A stretch of 64,000 bases of DNA from Biscogniauxia marginata (GCA_022695795.1 MU404060.1:718856-782855); one strand, 5' to 3'; counted from the first letter of the stretch, positions 23,645 to 35,560 are shown. Translations and numbers: made by a program. The notes: generated by a model not told the origin, from the sequence alone.

Positions 23645-24462
23645 AAAGTAATGTGGAAGTAACACGAGGGAGTGGATTTCTGACTGTGCGATAACTAAGA
23701 GCACAGTCAATGGTCAGTATGGTGTGGTGAATGGGGTTGCGCGAGAGTAGAGGCGTAGTTTAGGGTTCTTGTCGTCAGCTTCAAGTGGGAGAAGTGAGGT
23801 GGGAAAAAAGATGGGGAAGGGGGAGAAAGTCGCGACTCGATCAGAGGCAATTTACTTTTGCCAAGCCCAACCGGGGAACCTTCGGGCCTGCACCTCATTC
23901 CCGTCATTCAGTGGAGACTTAACTCCGGTAGGCACCGATGATTCGCTGATCTGATATACAAAAGTAAGCTAGGCAGGTCCATAGGGTACCTACCAGGTAG
24001 GCATGATTGTAAGTTTGAATCTCAAACACAAACTCACTAAACAGTTAAGAGAAGATAATAAATGCAAATAGGGTAACATATACCTAGGTAGGTACCTAAG
24101 ATAACCGTAGAAGTATTTTAATTTTTATGACAGTTATAACCACCGATTAAATCGACTAATATGATTCATCCCCTAGATCATACCTACACATACATAGTAG
24201 ATACCTAAGGTATAAGGTAACTTAGCTCCGTGTAAGTGATACTTGTAGGTAGAGTACATAACAGTAATCCGTCCGCCCATATCATTATTAGTAACAATAT
24301 AAAAGGTCTAATCATGCCATGATTTTCTCCTAATTATTCGCTCCACAAGGACCGCAACAGTATTGTTGGGTTTCCATCCCATAGTTATCCCTAGATACTC
24401 CAGGCTTCGCCAAGAATCCATCCGTTATTCACGTCCGATATCGAAAGTCATTCTCTTTCTTT
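23645..24462. other. spacer rich in TACCTAGGTA-type motifs
   Basis: Holds the promoter and leader of the F-box gene on the right-hand side of its start, and the 3' flank of the MFS gene. Between about 23960 and 24260 there is a dense cluster of ACCTAGGTAGGTACC-like words. No gene seen. Confidence 0.55.
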
Positions 24463-26461
24463 CTATAACATATACCGGAACCCCCCCTGCCCAGCCCTCG
24501 ACCCGACCAGCCCCCGCGCCTCCTCCTCCATGGCCCCGTCCGCCCCCGCGCCCCCGTCGAGCCCGCGATTCCGCCTCGCGAGGTCCCACCTCAGCAGCAG
24601 CGCCAGTGCGGCGACCGCCGCCATGGCAGCGGCGCAGGCCCACATGCCGGGGGCGAAGAAGGGTGCGTCGCGGTCGGGGTAGAGCCGGGTGCCGACGAGC
24701 GGGCCGCACTGGCCGACGGCCTGGAGCAGGGCGAAGCCGGCGCCGCCGCGGTGGGCATCGGAGGGCTGGTTGTTGACGGACCAGGCGAGGACGACGACGA
24801 CGACGTTGAAGAAGCCCGCGGCGGCCGGGTAGACGGCGAGGTAGCGTGGTAGCGGCGACCGCGCCAGAGCGAGCACCGCGTAGCCCGCCGCGGACGCGAG
24901 GGCGGGGACGGCCACGAAGGGCGCGCGGCTCTGGAGCCGGTCCGAGAGGTGCGCCGTGGCGAGGACGGTCAGGAAGGAGATCAGGTACGGCGGCGCCGAC
25001 AGGGCCTGGGCCTCGAGCGTGGTGTGGCCCATCTCTTTGAGGATGGTCGGGAGGAAGACCGGGAGCGAGGAGTAGGCCATGTTCGTCAGGAAGAACATGA
25101 CGGCCGTGATCCAGGCCGTGGAATCCGTGAAGGCCGAGAGCATATCCTTCAACTTGAGACCCAGTGATGAAGACGAAGACCTAGGCGAGCTCGAGCCTTT
25201 CTGCGGGGTCTTTTCATACCGCAGCCGCAGGCGGGCTACTCGCCGCTCACGGGGCGTGAGATAGGATGCCGAATCGGGTGTGTCGGGGATCACATTCCAG
25301 GCTATCGTCGCGATGATCACGGAGGGGAACCCTTCCACCAGGAACAGCAGACGCCACGGAGCTATCGGCCCGTTCTCGCCCAGCTTCAAGATGAGCCAAG
25401 CCAGCGAGGACGCGAAAGTGGTTGCGAGCGGTGCAGCTATAGAGAGAAAAGGGGGGACTGCGATAAGTACGTATTCCGTCAAGTGGAAAGGAGCACAGAT
25501 AATGAAAATTAAAAATTTACCTGAGATGAAAATAGCCGTCCGGAACGCGAGCTCGCGCCGCCTAAAGAAGAACGAGAGGTAGAACGGCACGCCGGTGAAC
25601 CCGGCCTCGCCGATGCCCAGCAGCGCGCGGAGCAGGATCAGGACCGGGTACGAGGGGGCGACGGCCTGCAGCGAGGCGACGACGCCCCACGACAGCACGA
25701 GGGCCGAGACGTAGACGTGCGCGGGTATGACCCGCCACAGCAGTGACATCCACTCGAACGCGACGTAGGTGACGTAGAACGACGTGAGCGCCCACTCGTA
25801 GAGGTCCTCCCGCGGCGGCCGCGTCTGCAGGTCCTCCTCCATGCCCGCGATGCGTGCATTGCCGATATCTGTGTCGGGGTTGGTTCGTTAGTTAGTTTGT
25901 GGGTGACCGTCGTCTTGAGATACACACACATATACAACACGTGGGATTTTACCCGGGGCTTGAGGAGGGGGACGCACTCGACCGATCCAAAAAGGACATC
26001 ATGTAACAAACGGCGAGGAAAACCACGAGCCGCCGGTCAAACTTGCGCACGACGGCGTGTTCCTCGTCCGGGGTGTAGAGCTGAAAACTAGCGATGGTGC
26101 TCTCGCTGGTTCGCCTCGTCCGAGGTTCTCCTCCTCCTCTTTCAGGGCCCCCATCATCATAATCTCCGTCCCCGTCTTCTGTGCCATCATCATCATCTTC
26201 TTCTTTCTCCTCTTCTTCTGCTACTTCGATCGCACGACTTTCCGATGACCCTCGGGCGTTTCGGTCCTCGAGCTCGTAGGCCTCAGCGTCTCCGAATCCG
26301 AGGCCGAAATCGCCACGTCCAGCGTCCGAGACGGCATCGCTGTCTGGCGTGAGGCGCGCGCTAGATGAGTCGGACGGGGAGGGGTGCCGGTGTAGGTGAT
26401 GCCGGGGAGCGCCGAGAAGAGATGCCGCGGTGCCGTTTTGGCCAGCATCGTCTGCCACCAT
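24463..26461 (-). CDS. MFS transporter, anion:cation symporter (Dal5/Tna1-like) family
   Basis: Plasma-membrane carrier of 601 aa, likely importing a small organic anion; the substrate cannot be told from sequence. Exons: 26461-25978, 25868-25521 and 25436-24463. The last intron (84 nt) is open in frame, but removing it joins IFIS to AAPLATTFASSLAW, as expected within a helix pair. Family hallmarks: helix 1 SFLDRSNIGNARIAGM, the WALTSFYVTYVAFE segment, the LLGIGEAGFTGVPFYLSFFFRRRE region, and DTPDSASYLTPRER in the central loop. About 12 helices are expected. Unusual is the N-terminal cytoplasmic tail of about 140 residues, Ser-rich and then strongly acidic (EEEEKEEDDDDG), much longer than the family norm. 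The coding sequence, especially the 3' third, is very GC-rich. Family assignment is firm. Confidence 0.9.
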
Positions 26462-27460
26462 GATGGTGTACCCCTGGGGAGGACTAGGCTCGTCCTCATG
26501 TAGGTACTTGGTTCTTCTAGATTAGGTAGGTCAATCCAGGTCGGGGGCCGCTTTTTTTTTTCTTACATGGCCGCGCGTAGCTGCAATATGATTTGATGAT
26601 GGTGAAAATCACCAACGCGGCAAACCTTGAGGGACGAACGGCAGGGCTCGGTATTAGTCAATCTGGTTATAAACAGACCACGCATGATGCCGATCCCAAT
26701 GGTCAATTTAGCCAGTCCGCGAAAAGTTAACCCAAGTTTAAAATAAAAATCAGTTCCCCACTGAACCATCAATTTTATTTTCTGGCTTGTTTCAATTCAT
26801 TACGGTAGGTATTGCGTCGAAACGTCGTCAGTGTCAAGGTTAAAGATTCCCAAGATACATGGTCGGGCTTCTTTGTCTATTTGTAGTATATGAAGACCGT
26901 TTATTACGTAAAATGGCTCCAGAGGGCCGCATTGCTTGTGAATTGATTTCTTCATGCGTCTTCACCACATTCGACATTATTATCTTCGAAACAGGCGTCA
27001 TAGTCATAATATACAGTTCCGAGGTGAATCAATGCTACTGCGAGCCCTCTAAAGAGTCCATTTTCCATCAACACCTGTCCCCCCCTTAGCCGCTGAAGCC
27101 CTGTCGCCTCGAGCACTCCCGTCCCTGCTCGCTTCCTAGGTACAAAAAGCATTAGATAAAAAAAGATCCTAGATATCAGACCTGAGTCGGAAAAAGGTGG
27201 ACCCAGATCATTGACGATATCAAGGTTATAAACTATTCATCGCTGGCGGTAACTCAAAGCACATGTGAGGCAACACCGACAGGCTTGCAAGATAAATGGC
27301 AAGAAAATATGAGCGATGCTCACTAGTCGCATTTCCTAGGTGCGCGTTGCTCGCAGTTCCTTCTACATCGAGTGGTCAAACGAGCAAGGCCTCCTGGAAG
27401 GGTATCGAAGTAAAACTAGTAATAAAAAGGCGGGTCGGACGTGTAGTCGTATACGTTCGC
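26462..27460. other. intergenic, no gene
   Basis: Promoter side of the MFS gene and 3' side of the Msb2-like gene. A T tract lies at about 26551-26562. The frames at 26859-27089 and 26952-27152 overlap on opposite strands, carry no domain, and are not supported. Confidence 0.5.
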
Positions 27461-29968
27461 TCAGTTCCAGCCGAGAGAGTTCTCAGCCGCAACGGGAGCC
27501 GATATGTTCGCAGTTCGCGCAGAATTATTCATACCACTCCTCCCGCTTCCTTGGCTGTCGCGCATGTTTCCTTCCATTCCACCATAGCCGGGGTTGCTAG
27601 TGAAATCGCGGCTAAGAAGCGCGCCACCCATCAGAGCCGGGCTGCCAGTGTGTCGCATTTGATCGGCCGAGGGAACCGAGCTAGTTCGCTGGTGCTTCTG
27701 CTTCTTCCGCTTGTATCGTCGAGCGAGGATGAACATAGCAGCACCGTAAGCACTAGCAACGGCAGCAGCGCCAACCGCAATACCCGCGGTCGCTCCCTTC
27801 TGCGCGTTCGTTGTTTCGGCACCTGCGCCCGAGTCGAAGGGATCCTGGTTACCACCGCCCGAGCTCGTGCCGCCTCCGTTACCATCGCTATTATCATCAT
27901 CTCCATCCAATCCGGCACCGTCCCAGATGGGAATGGCAGGGTTGATCTGCAAGGTCAGGTCTCGAACGAGACTATCGGGGTGCTGATACAATGCAGAGTT
28001 GGCAGTCGTGACATCGTCGGCGAGCTGCTGCACATGGGACTTGGGAAAGTAGAGTACAGCCTGGGATGTAATGAAGCCTAGACTTTGTTCAGTGTTATAC
28101 GGCCTGATTTCCAAAAACATTACATTCTCGGGCTCGATTCCGACACTGTATGCAAGCGCCAGCGGGAGACCCCAGAACATCTGTCTAGCAGCATCAAAAT
28201 GCTCCCACAGATGGTTATAGTTCTCTCCGTAACCGAAGGAGATCTGGATCTTCATCGAATCAGCGGGAAGTTCGGGAAGACCCGTGGTGTAGGGAGAGAT
28301 AACCCCCGGTAGGCCCGTGGGCATCGCAGTATCGGTAGGAACTCCAGTTGTGACGGTGCGACTAGGAGTCGTACTTGGTAGAATGAGTGTGGTAGGGTAC
28401 TGCGGCTCCGAATCCGTGATAGTCGCCGTAGCCGGCAGGCTGGTAAACCCATGCTTCGTGGACGATGATGTCGTCACAGGTACCTCAGTAGTAGAGAGAG
28501 TGGATGTGGGTTCAGCTGTGGTAGTCACTGGTTCCGTCGTGTTCACAGGAATCGTCACTGGAGCGCTCGTAGGAACAGGATACGAAGAGGCGCTTGAAAG
28601 TTGCGTGGTAGGAACCGTCGAGTTGGCCGGGACAGCGTCGGTTGCAGTGGGCAAAGTAGTGTTGACGGGTATCTCAGTACCAGAGGGCAGGAGCGAAGTC
28701 AAAGTTGCCGGGATACTAAGAGTTGCCGAAGGAGGGACGCTGCTCTCGGTGCCGTTACCAATAGTGCTAGTGGCCGTTGGCAAGAGGTCCGTAATTGGTA
28801 ACGAGATGGACAAGCTTGGACCCGCACTGCTACTTGTAGGAGCTGTGCCAGGATAGGACGACGATGGGAAGAGCGTTGGCAAGAGACCGCTAGTCGTAGT
28901 TGACTCTGTGGCATTCGCTGACGCTGTCGGGAGAATTACGCTTGTAATAGGATCGACAATGCTAGTGATAGGGTCGAGAAGGCCACTGCTTTCAGAACTC
29001 GAAGTAATTGATCCTGTAGTTCCACCAGTAGTAGCATTTGCCGTTGCCGTTGCCGTCGGGAGTACTGCGCTCGTAATGGGGTCAAGAAGACTCGTCACGG
29101 GGTCAAGAAGACCGCCGGTCGAAGAGCTTGTCGTCGCAGGCGCGGTAGTTGCATCTGTAGCATTTGCGGTTGAAGCCGGGACTGTCGCCGGGACTGTCGC
29201 ACTCGTGGTGGGATCAGTCACACTGCCGACTAGACTCGTCACGCCACCAACAATGGGGTCAAGAAGACCACTTGAAGAGCTTGTCACCGTAGGCGTGGTA
29301 GTCGCATCTGTGGCATTCACTGTTGAGGCCGGGGCTGTTGTGCTTGTTGTTGGGTCGGCTACGCCACCAACTAGACTCGTCACGCCACCAACGATAGGGT
29401 CAAGAAGACCACTACTTGAAGAACTAGATGTTGGCGTCACGACACCAGTGGGGGCAAGCAGGATACCTGAAGACGTAGTTGCGCTCGTTGTAGTAGCTGT
29501 CTGTGGATATGTTGCGTTCGCCAGGACGGTTGACGTTTCGGAATCCGTGGGCAATAGGGTGGGCAGACTCAAACCAATTGAGAGCAATGGCTCGGTTGAA
29601 CTGGTCGAATCGGCAGTACCATCCGTCTCAGTGGTTGTGATTTCAGTTTCGGTAGTCGTGATCGGAGCAGTGGTTGAGGAATTCGCTGTCGTCGATGAAC
29701 CGCTATCCGTCGAACTATCATCAAGACCCAGACCTTCAGTCAAACCTGAGAGCAGGCCCGCTAAACCTCCTTCCGTCGACGGTGATGATGACGTCTTTTC
29801 CGGGGACACGGTCTTCAACGGATGCGACTCCGATTTCGTTAACGTATGGTTGGTGTATACTCTCTTTATGTGTCTCGGGAAGTAGATCTTGGGTCGGTTC
29901 TCAGCTTCGGCTACGACTAGGGAAGAGGCGGCCACGATTGCGGCCACGACCAATGAACTGGTACGCAT
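27461..29968 (-). CDS. Msb2-like signalling mucin
   Basis: Single-exon, 835-aa type I membrane protein. A signal peptide covers residues 1-20. Residues 60-560 are Ser/Thr/Pro-rich and contain four diverging tandem repeats of roughly 35-50 residues built on S-GLLDPI-x-SLV and ending in NAT-type N-glycosylation sites (about 186-360). Residues 571-685 form a conserved extracellular domain (KIQISFGYGENYNHLW, then LAYSVGIEPENVMFLEIRPY, then ALYQHPDSLVRDLTLQINPA) that resembles the membrane-proximal domain of Msb2-type mucins. A single helix spans about 727-749, followed by RRYKRKKQK and a short cytoplasmic tail of 86 residues. In fungi, Msb2 senses surface and osmotic cues upstream of Cdc42 and the filamentation/pathogenicity MAPK route; that role is inferred. 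It could be a paralogue rather than the canonical MSB2. Confidence 0.78.
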   Translation of the reverse strand: MRTSSLVVAAIVAASSLVVAEAENRPKIYFPRHIKRVYTNHTLTKSESHPLKTVSPEKTSSSPSTEGGLAGLLSGLTEGLGLDDSSTDSGSSTTANSSTTAPITTTETEITTTETDGTADSTSSTEPLLSIGLSLPTLLPTDSETSTVLANATYPQTATTTSATTSSGILLAPTGVVTPTSSSSSSGLLDPIVGGVTSLVGGVADPTTSTTAPASTVNATDATTTPTVTSSSSGLLDPIVGGVTSLVGSVTDPTTSATVPATVPASTANATDATTAPATTSSSTGGLLDPVTSLLDPITSAVLPTATATANATTGGTTGSITSSSESSGLLDPITSIVDPITSVILPTASANATESTTTSGLLPTLFPSSSYPGTAPTSSSAGPSLSISLPITDLLPTATSTIGNGTESSVPPSATLSIPATLTSLLPSGTEIPVNTTLPTATDAVPANSTVPTTQLSSASSYPVPTSAPVTIPVNTTEPVTTTAEPTSTLSTTEVPVTTSSSTKHGFTSLPATATITDSEPQYPTTLILPSTTPSRTVTTGVPTDTAMPTGLPGVISPYTTGLPELPADSMKIQISFGYGENYNHLWEHFDAARQMFWGLPLALAYSVGIEPENVMFLEIRPYNTEQSLGFITSQAVLYFPKSHVQQLADDVTTANSALYQHPDSLVRDLTLQINPAIPIWDGAGLDGDDDNSDGNGGGTSSGGGNQDPFDSGAGAETTNAQKGATAGIAVGAAAVASAYGAAMFILARRYKRKKQKHQRTSSVPSADQMRHTGSPALMGGALLSRDFTSNPGYGGMEGNMRDSQGSGRSGMNNSARTANISAPVAAENSLGWN

Positions 29969-32900
29969 GGTTACTCGATATGGGCGGGTTCGTCCAGGGT
30001 GTTCAAGCGGTTGGTCTTATCTGCACCTGAGGCGGGCAGTAAACGATTGAGGGTAATTGTTTTATGTGAAGTAGTAATGTCTTCCAGAGAGTCAGTTGTG
30101 CCATGCGTAGTGCGCACTATCTAGTTTGGCGACTCACTGCGTCAGGGTAATATGGAACGAATGAATATGACAAGATATTGTCAACGAGTGGATGCTATTG
30201 CAATAGTTAGTCACCGTGGTTGTTCCCGGATGTGATGCGCATTCGCCATTTGAGGTGCAGCCAGTTTGCCTCCCGACAAGTCCTGGCAGTCCACCTCTGC
30301 GCCTGGGTTGAGCAGCAGCAAACTCACCTTGTTCACAAGCAGTATTGTTACGGTATTTTGTTGGGGGGTTTCAAAAGAGTGGCACGACGATAGAATCGTC
30401 AAAAGGGGAATCTAAATTTCGTGGTAAATGGTGTTCAGATAGCCGTGGCGGTTTCGCAGTCGGGAGATTCTCATCGATGCATTTGTGACTTTGATTGGGC
30501 CCCTGAGGTCCTTGTTGACTCGAATCGATCGTCGGACGGGCATGCGACGAAGGACATTTAGGGATGTCGAGATCAATGGGGGGAGGTTGTCGTCCTCACG
30601 AGGTCGGCGAAAGGGTGACGAGGGAAGGGAGGGAGAGGAAAAGAAAGACAAGAGGTGAGACGAAGGTGGAAAGGCGAGAATGTGTTGGAGGAGTAAAAAG
30701 GGAAACAAGGCACGAAGCGACTACCAGCGCCAGAAACAACGAAAAGAAACGGACGAGGGTTACGAAGGCTTGCGAGGGATTGGCAGAGGAGCCGGACCAG
30801 GGGTGGGTTGTCGACCACCAAAGAGCGCCCAGGGCCGTTTTGTTATTTGACGGGGGGGTTATGGAGGGGGGAGGGGAGGGGGGCCATTATTCCTGCTGTG
30901 CTTTGCAGAAACAACCTGAGCTAATACTAATTTGGTAGAAATAAGGCTACATCGCTGCATCGATGGTAGACGACGGTAAGTACCAGCCAACCTAGTACGA
31001 TATCTAATGGTTGGGGGTGCCTGCTTACAGACTAGTGAGAGGGTGCAGGTACCGCATCATACCTACCTACTTACTATTAAATGTTCTCCATCCCCTGCAT
31101 GTCGTAATATGAATTTTGGGGGGGGAACTTTTTTTTTTTTCGAATTTTGTTTTTAGAGCAAGCACCGAATGGGAACATAAAAACAACATCGTCAACAAAT
31201 TTCTAAATAAAAAAGAAGAAAATAAAAAGTGATAAATACATAGACGGATAAACGGACGGACAGACGACCGGGGCGTTATTGCTCACTCATTATCGAACAG
31301 AGTTGCAGGTGGATGAATTGTAATATTGTATGTAAACTAATTAAACTAGAAACAGCTGCCGTCCATAGTACAACACGCCCGTAATATGACACTATGCGAT
31401 GCAGGCGTTTTCGTTGCTCAGCTCCGGCTTCCCAAAGAAGTAAAGTGCCCTGGATGGAATGCGAATTATATGGGGCACCAGCGACAGAATATTGATCAGT
31501 GCCAGGACCTACCCGGAAGCTCAGTGGGGCACAAGAGGCTTGGTCGGGGCACGGCTTTCAAAAAAAAGAAGGTACCCCGCCTCTTAGTACTGGGTACCTC
31601 AGCTACAAGTGACTACTCCGCAGGCTGTAGGTATCTTGTGCTAACCGATGCGGTCCACCTAGCTATGGGCGGATAATTAAGATTTGGCTGCTCCAGCCGT
31701 CAATCCTGGAAATGTCTCCGCTTACCTCATTGGCTCGGTTGGGTATGTCGATCCGTTTATTGGTCCACTCCACGGCTATGCGCCCTTATTTTCGACTGGC
31801 AATTTCCCAGTGCCTGTTCTATGCATGCACCAGGTAGGCAGCCTACCTTAGGTAGTCTTTGCCCAATACCGCACACAGCCTTCGTCAATCATCCATCGCT
31901 TGCACAAATATCTAATATTCTCTTCATTCGCAATTCGATATCACGGCCAACAGCCTTCTCGGCCGAGCAGCAACGGGCACAGATCCATGGTACTATGCAG
32001 CCTGGGGATCGGAATCTCTACCCAATCTTATCTCCAGTGGCCGGATCAGGAAGCAGCAAGAAGCCAAGCCGATGTTGGAGATGGGATCTGTGGGTTTGTT
32101 GGTGTGTGCGAACTACGACGTTGAAAGATCGGGGAAGACTGCATATGGCATGTTCTCCCCCTTACCGTCTTCTTGCATGCTGGCAACGTCCTTATTCGCT
32201 GGTATGGATATGTAAATTTCTTCGCCTAGCCGCTAGCAAAATGAGGGCAAAGATGTGCAAGACGCAGCATTCATCAACGGCCCCTGCGAACGCGATCAAA
32301 CCGATCATTAGCATCGCGTGCTCGAAGACCGCCCGCCCTGGCTTGTTGTCCACAGTACAGATTAGGTACTGACCTAGTCGATGTAACAGTGGCCCGTCTC
32401 GTCGTCCATAGCGTCAGATGCCAATGGGGACTAATGATAATGAAGGTGCCTAAGGTTTGCAGATCAGATATTTACGAAATCCTCTTCTTGAGCATATTCC
32501 GAAAATAGTCGACCGGCTCCGACATCTGTACCGATTGTACGTGCGTCTCATCTCAACTCACATCTGAACCTTAGTACGGTTTACATTTGTGTCTATGCCA
32601 ACGACATTCCCACTGAAGAGGGACAAATGGGAAAAGGGAGGTTCCCATAGGTATGCCCTCCTCGGTAACGAGCACATGGTTGCTACTGTGGCTTAGATCC
32701 CTTGTTACAAGTGGTTGCAAACTCTACGCTCGTGTGTCGATACACAAGCTCCTGTCGGTGCCGATCTATCGATTCTTTTGATTTGTTGCTCTAATTCCCG
32801 CAACGGCATCAAGGTGTCTACAACGCAGCCCTCGGTTTAGCAATTCTCACGATCTGGGAGGCAGTTTTCAATCTCTACAAGACTAAAATAAAAATACACA

Positions 32901-34265
32901 CAGGTGGCACGAATTCTTTTACGTAACACTTCCCCTTTTCCCAGAGCTCCTAAGAATACCCATCTAGGTACGTCTCTCGCTCGGGCAGCTCGAGCGACAC
33001 AATTAGCAGATGGATCTGCTCCCGAGGCTTCGAGCTGGTACCTGACTAGTACTACTACGGTAAAGCTGGTACGCTCCATCAGATCGCCAGGTACCTATTC
33101 TCGTCAGCCCTAAACTGTGTTGGGAACTGTACCTGTCACCATCGCATCCTCTAGGCTTCTTCAGCTCATTCTGCTCTCTCTACCGGGCTCGATGGACTTG
33201 CCTTTTGACCCGTGCGTCCCAAGCGCTGGCTTCCTTTTGCTCCTCTTGACTTCGCCAGTCTAAGGAGCATTCTCGTATCAAGACATCCGACCACCTTGCT
33301 TAACCCCATTTCACTGTCTCTTCTAACAGACGCCTCATCACTGCAGGTCAAATTTAAGCCGAGGCCGGGCTAAGTTGGTGATGAAGGGCCACCGCGGCCG
33401 GTCTCTGCCCGCCACCAAAGCGCATGTGGCCGTATTATTAGAAGTTCCCATTAGAGCAATATTCATTTCCAACGGCTAAATTTATTGAATGATCAATCAC
33501 TGATCACGAACTATTGATCACAACAGTTCCCCTTGCGATTTATTGAGTGCCCTATTGGCAGGCTCGTTCATTGGATGCCTGGTTTCTCCCCTTTTGTCAT
33601 GATATCCGAAAGAAGCTCTCACCTCTCGTGGCAGCGCCTAGGTTGTGCGGGAAGTGAACAGGTGCAGATAATTACCACGCGACACATTTGTCGGCTACTA
33701 GCGTCAGCAGTGATCGGGAGATGGGAACAGCCGTTGTGGCCCCGATGGCTTAGAAGAAATATGCAGGTCCCGACCACATCACCAACTAAACTATCCGAGT
33801 CATCTCGCTGTCGTGTAAAGTCGGCTTTCGTTACTGCCGGGCAGAGAATGCGACCTACCCATCCATATTCTCGCGAAGCTGGCAACTTGTCGTCTAATGT
33901 ACGAGTAGAACCGGAGCGTGCGTGCATCTGGGTCCCATACCCCTTGTGTGAGGTCCCAAACAAGAAACGTCATGTATCAGGTTGATGAATTGTGTGCTAG
34001 GCTAAGTAGACTAGGTGCCTGGGCGCCTCGCCTTGCCCTCCATTCTCTCGTGTAACTAGTTCTTAAACCGCCGTGACCCACGCGACGAAGGAAGCGTGAT
34101 ACGATACGGGGTCCCGCAAACCGACTAACAGGCAAAAGCGTCGTATTTCGTCACGGCTATTCGGTCTTTTACCCCCTTGATAATTCTGATACCAGATATC
34201 GCGAATCTGCACCCTCATGAGGGCACAGCAGGCGACAGACAGCTTGTGTATCCTTACTCGCAAAC

Positions 34266-34300
34266 ATACCTACATATCTCGGTCAGAGATATGTAGGTAT
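34266..34300. repeat. perfect 15-bp inverted repeat with 5-base loop
   Basis: Arms ATACCTACATATCTC (34266-34280) and GAGATATGTAGGTAT (34286-34300) are exact reverse complements around the loop GGTCA. The arm itself contains the TACCTA word that is enriched in this genome's spacers. Confidence 0.9.
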
Positions 34301-35052
34301 AAACTAGTCCGGGAGCCCGGTCTTGGCTTACGCGAGCGAGATTTAGGGAGTCAAAGAATCCCCGCGAAAGGCTTTATCCACCCGGAGAATCAAGTTTCTT
34401 ATTGTCTTCCCCGTTCAAGTCTCGGCATAAACATGCGGTCCGCATTTAAGGGACTCCCCCTGCCCGGTTTTTGGATAACGCCTGCATATTATTATTATTA
34501 AGCCGTGGATTCCCCGGGGGAACCTGAACTGAACTTGAGCTAGTGTAAGACGAGAGGTGCTACGACTACGTTCTGGCCCGAGTTTCTTTTACTGCATTAC
34601 AATAACATCAAGCTTTCTTTTTTCTTCTTTTCTCTTATTGCTTCTTCTAAAAAAGTTAAATTAAGCCCGATCATCCGTGTAGATCCACGGAGAACGCCCC
34701 AGCCCGCCCCCCTCGGGGGCCTATTCCATTTTGCCCATTGATAAAAAAGTTAAAAAAGACCAGTCCAGCTCGGTGATCATCAAAGAGCCTCCTCATGCAG
34801 TATGTAGAGAAAGAAAAAACCCGGAGATTAGGTATATGTTGTGATATGGGGTGAGAGGGGGCCACAACGACGATCACTGATCAATAAGAGGGTAAAAACG
34901 GAAATTTGGTCTTGAACCTTTTGGGCGTCTCGATCGGTACCGTTGGTGGTGGTTGTCGTTACGCGTCCCTTTTTTTTTTTGTTCCCAAGCACGACAGAAC
35001 AGCACGCAAAGGGGGAACCATCACCTCCCCCTACCCCATCTACCCCATCCCC

Positions 35053-35091
35053 ATCCCAATCCCAATCCCAATCCCAATCCCAATCCCAATC
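35053..35091. repeat. (TCCCAA)n hexanucleotide microsatellite
   Basis: About six and a half exact copies of TCCCAA (TTGGGA on the other strand), one base away from the telomeric TTAGGG unit. It lies next to T- and C-rich tracts; it encodes Asp-Trp repeats on the minus strand, but I do not consider that coding. Confidence 0.9.
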
Positions 35092-35535
35092 CTCTTCCCC
35101 GGCGATATCAGCCATGCATGTTATCTCTGCTATGCCTACTGTTTACTGCTTGCCCCCTCCCCCAAGAAGCGGTATGTATGTAGTAGTGTATGTCGATGGT
35201 GTGTAGTAACGCACGATCCAGATGCACGAAATCTGTCCTTGCAACTGCCGATCGAGAGGGACGTTCGCTCCTTAGTTTCTCCCTGTGTTTCTTCTCTCCC
35301 CCCCCCCTTCTCTCTCTGTGCGTGTGTATGTGTATGTGTGATCCGTGCAGCGCAGCGCACGGGGCTACATAGGTGTGTAAACTTGCACAGGAGTATGTAC
35401 ATACATGCAAATCCTCAATGTATAATTGGGCGAGGATGGGGATGGGAAATTCTACATATAAAATGCTGACAATGATAATAACCAAAAACCCCCGTCATTA
35501 TCCTTTGCTTGTTTCTGTTCTTGTTCTGCCGTGTG

Positions 35536-35560
35536 AGATCAGATCAGATCAGATCAGATC
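35536..35560. repeat. (AGATC)5 pentanucleotide microsatellite
   Basis: Five exact head-to-tail copies of AGATC, followed by a C run at about 35571-35577. Confidence 0.9.

Noticed and set aside
28908..29885. 325-codon Val-rich frame antisense to the Msb2-like gene
   Set aside because: It is the shadow of the Ser/Thr-repeat region, with repeats inherited from the real gene.
31821..32372. 183-codon plus-strand frame
   Set aside because: Composition resembles random translation, with no conserved motif, no good start context and no exon partners.
33533..33985. Overlapping frames of 150 and 114 codons on opposite strands
   Set aside because: Both are open by chance in a mixed-composition spacer; neither shows domain features.
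34828..35115. Minus-strand frame encoding Asp-Trp repeats
   Set aside because: It is simply the translation of the TCCCAA microsatellite plus flanking low-complexity sequence; no domain or splice support.
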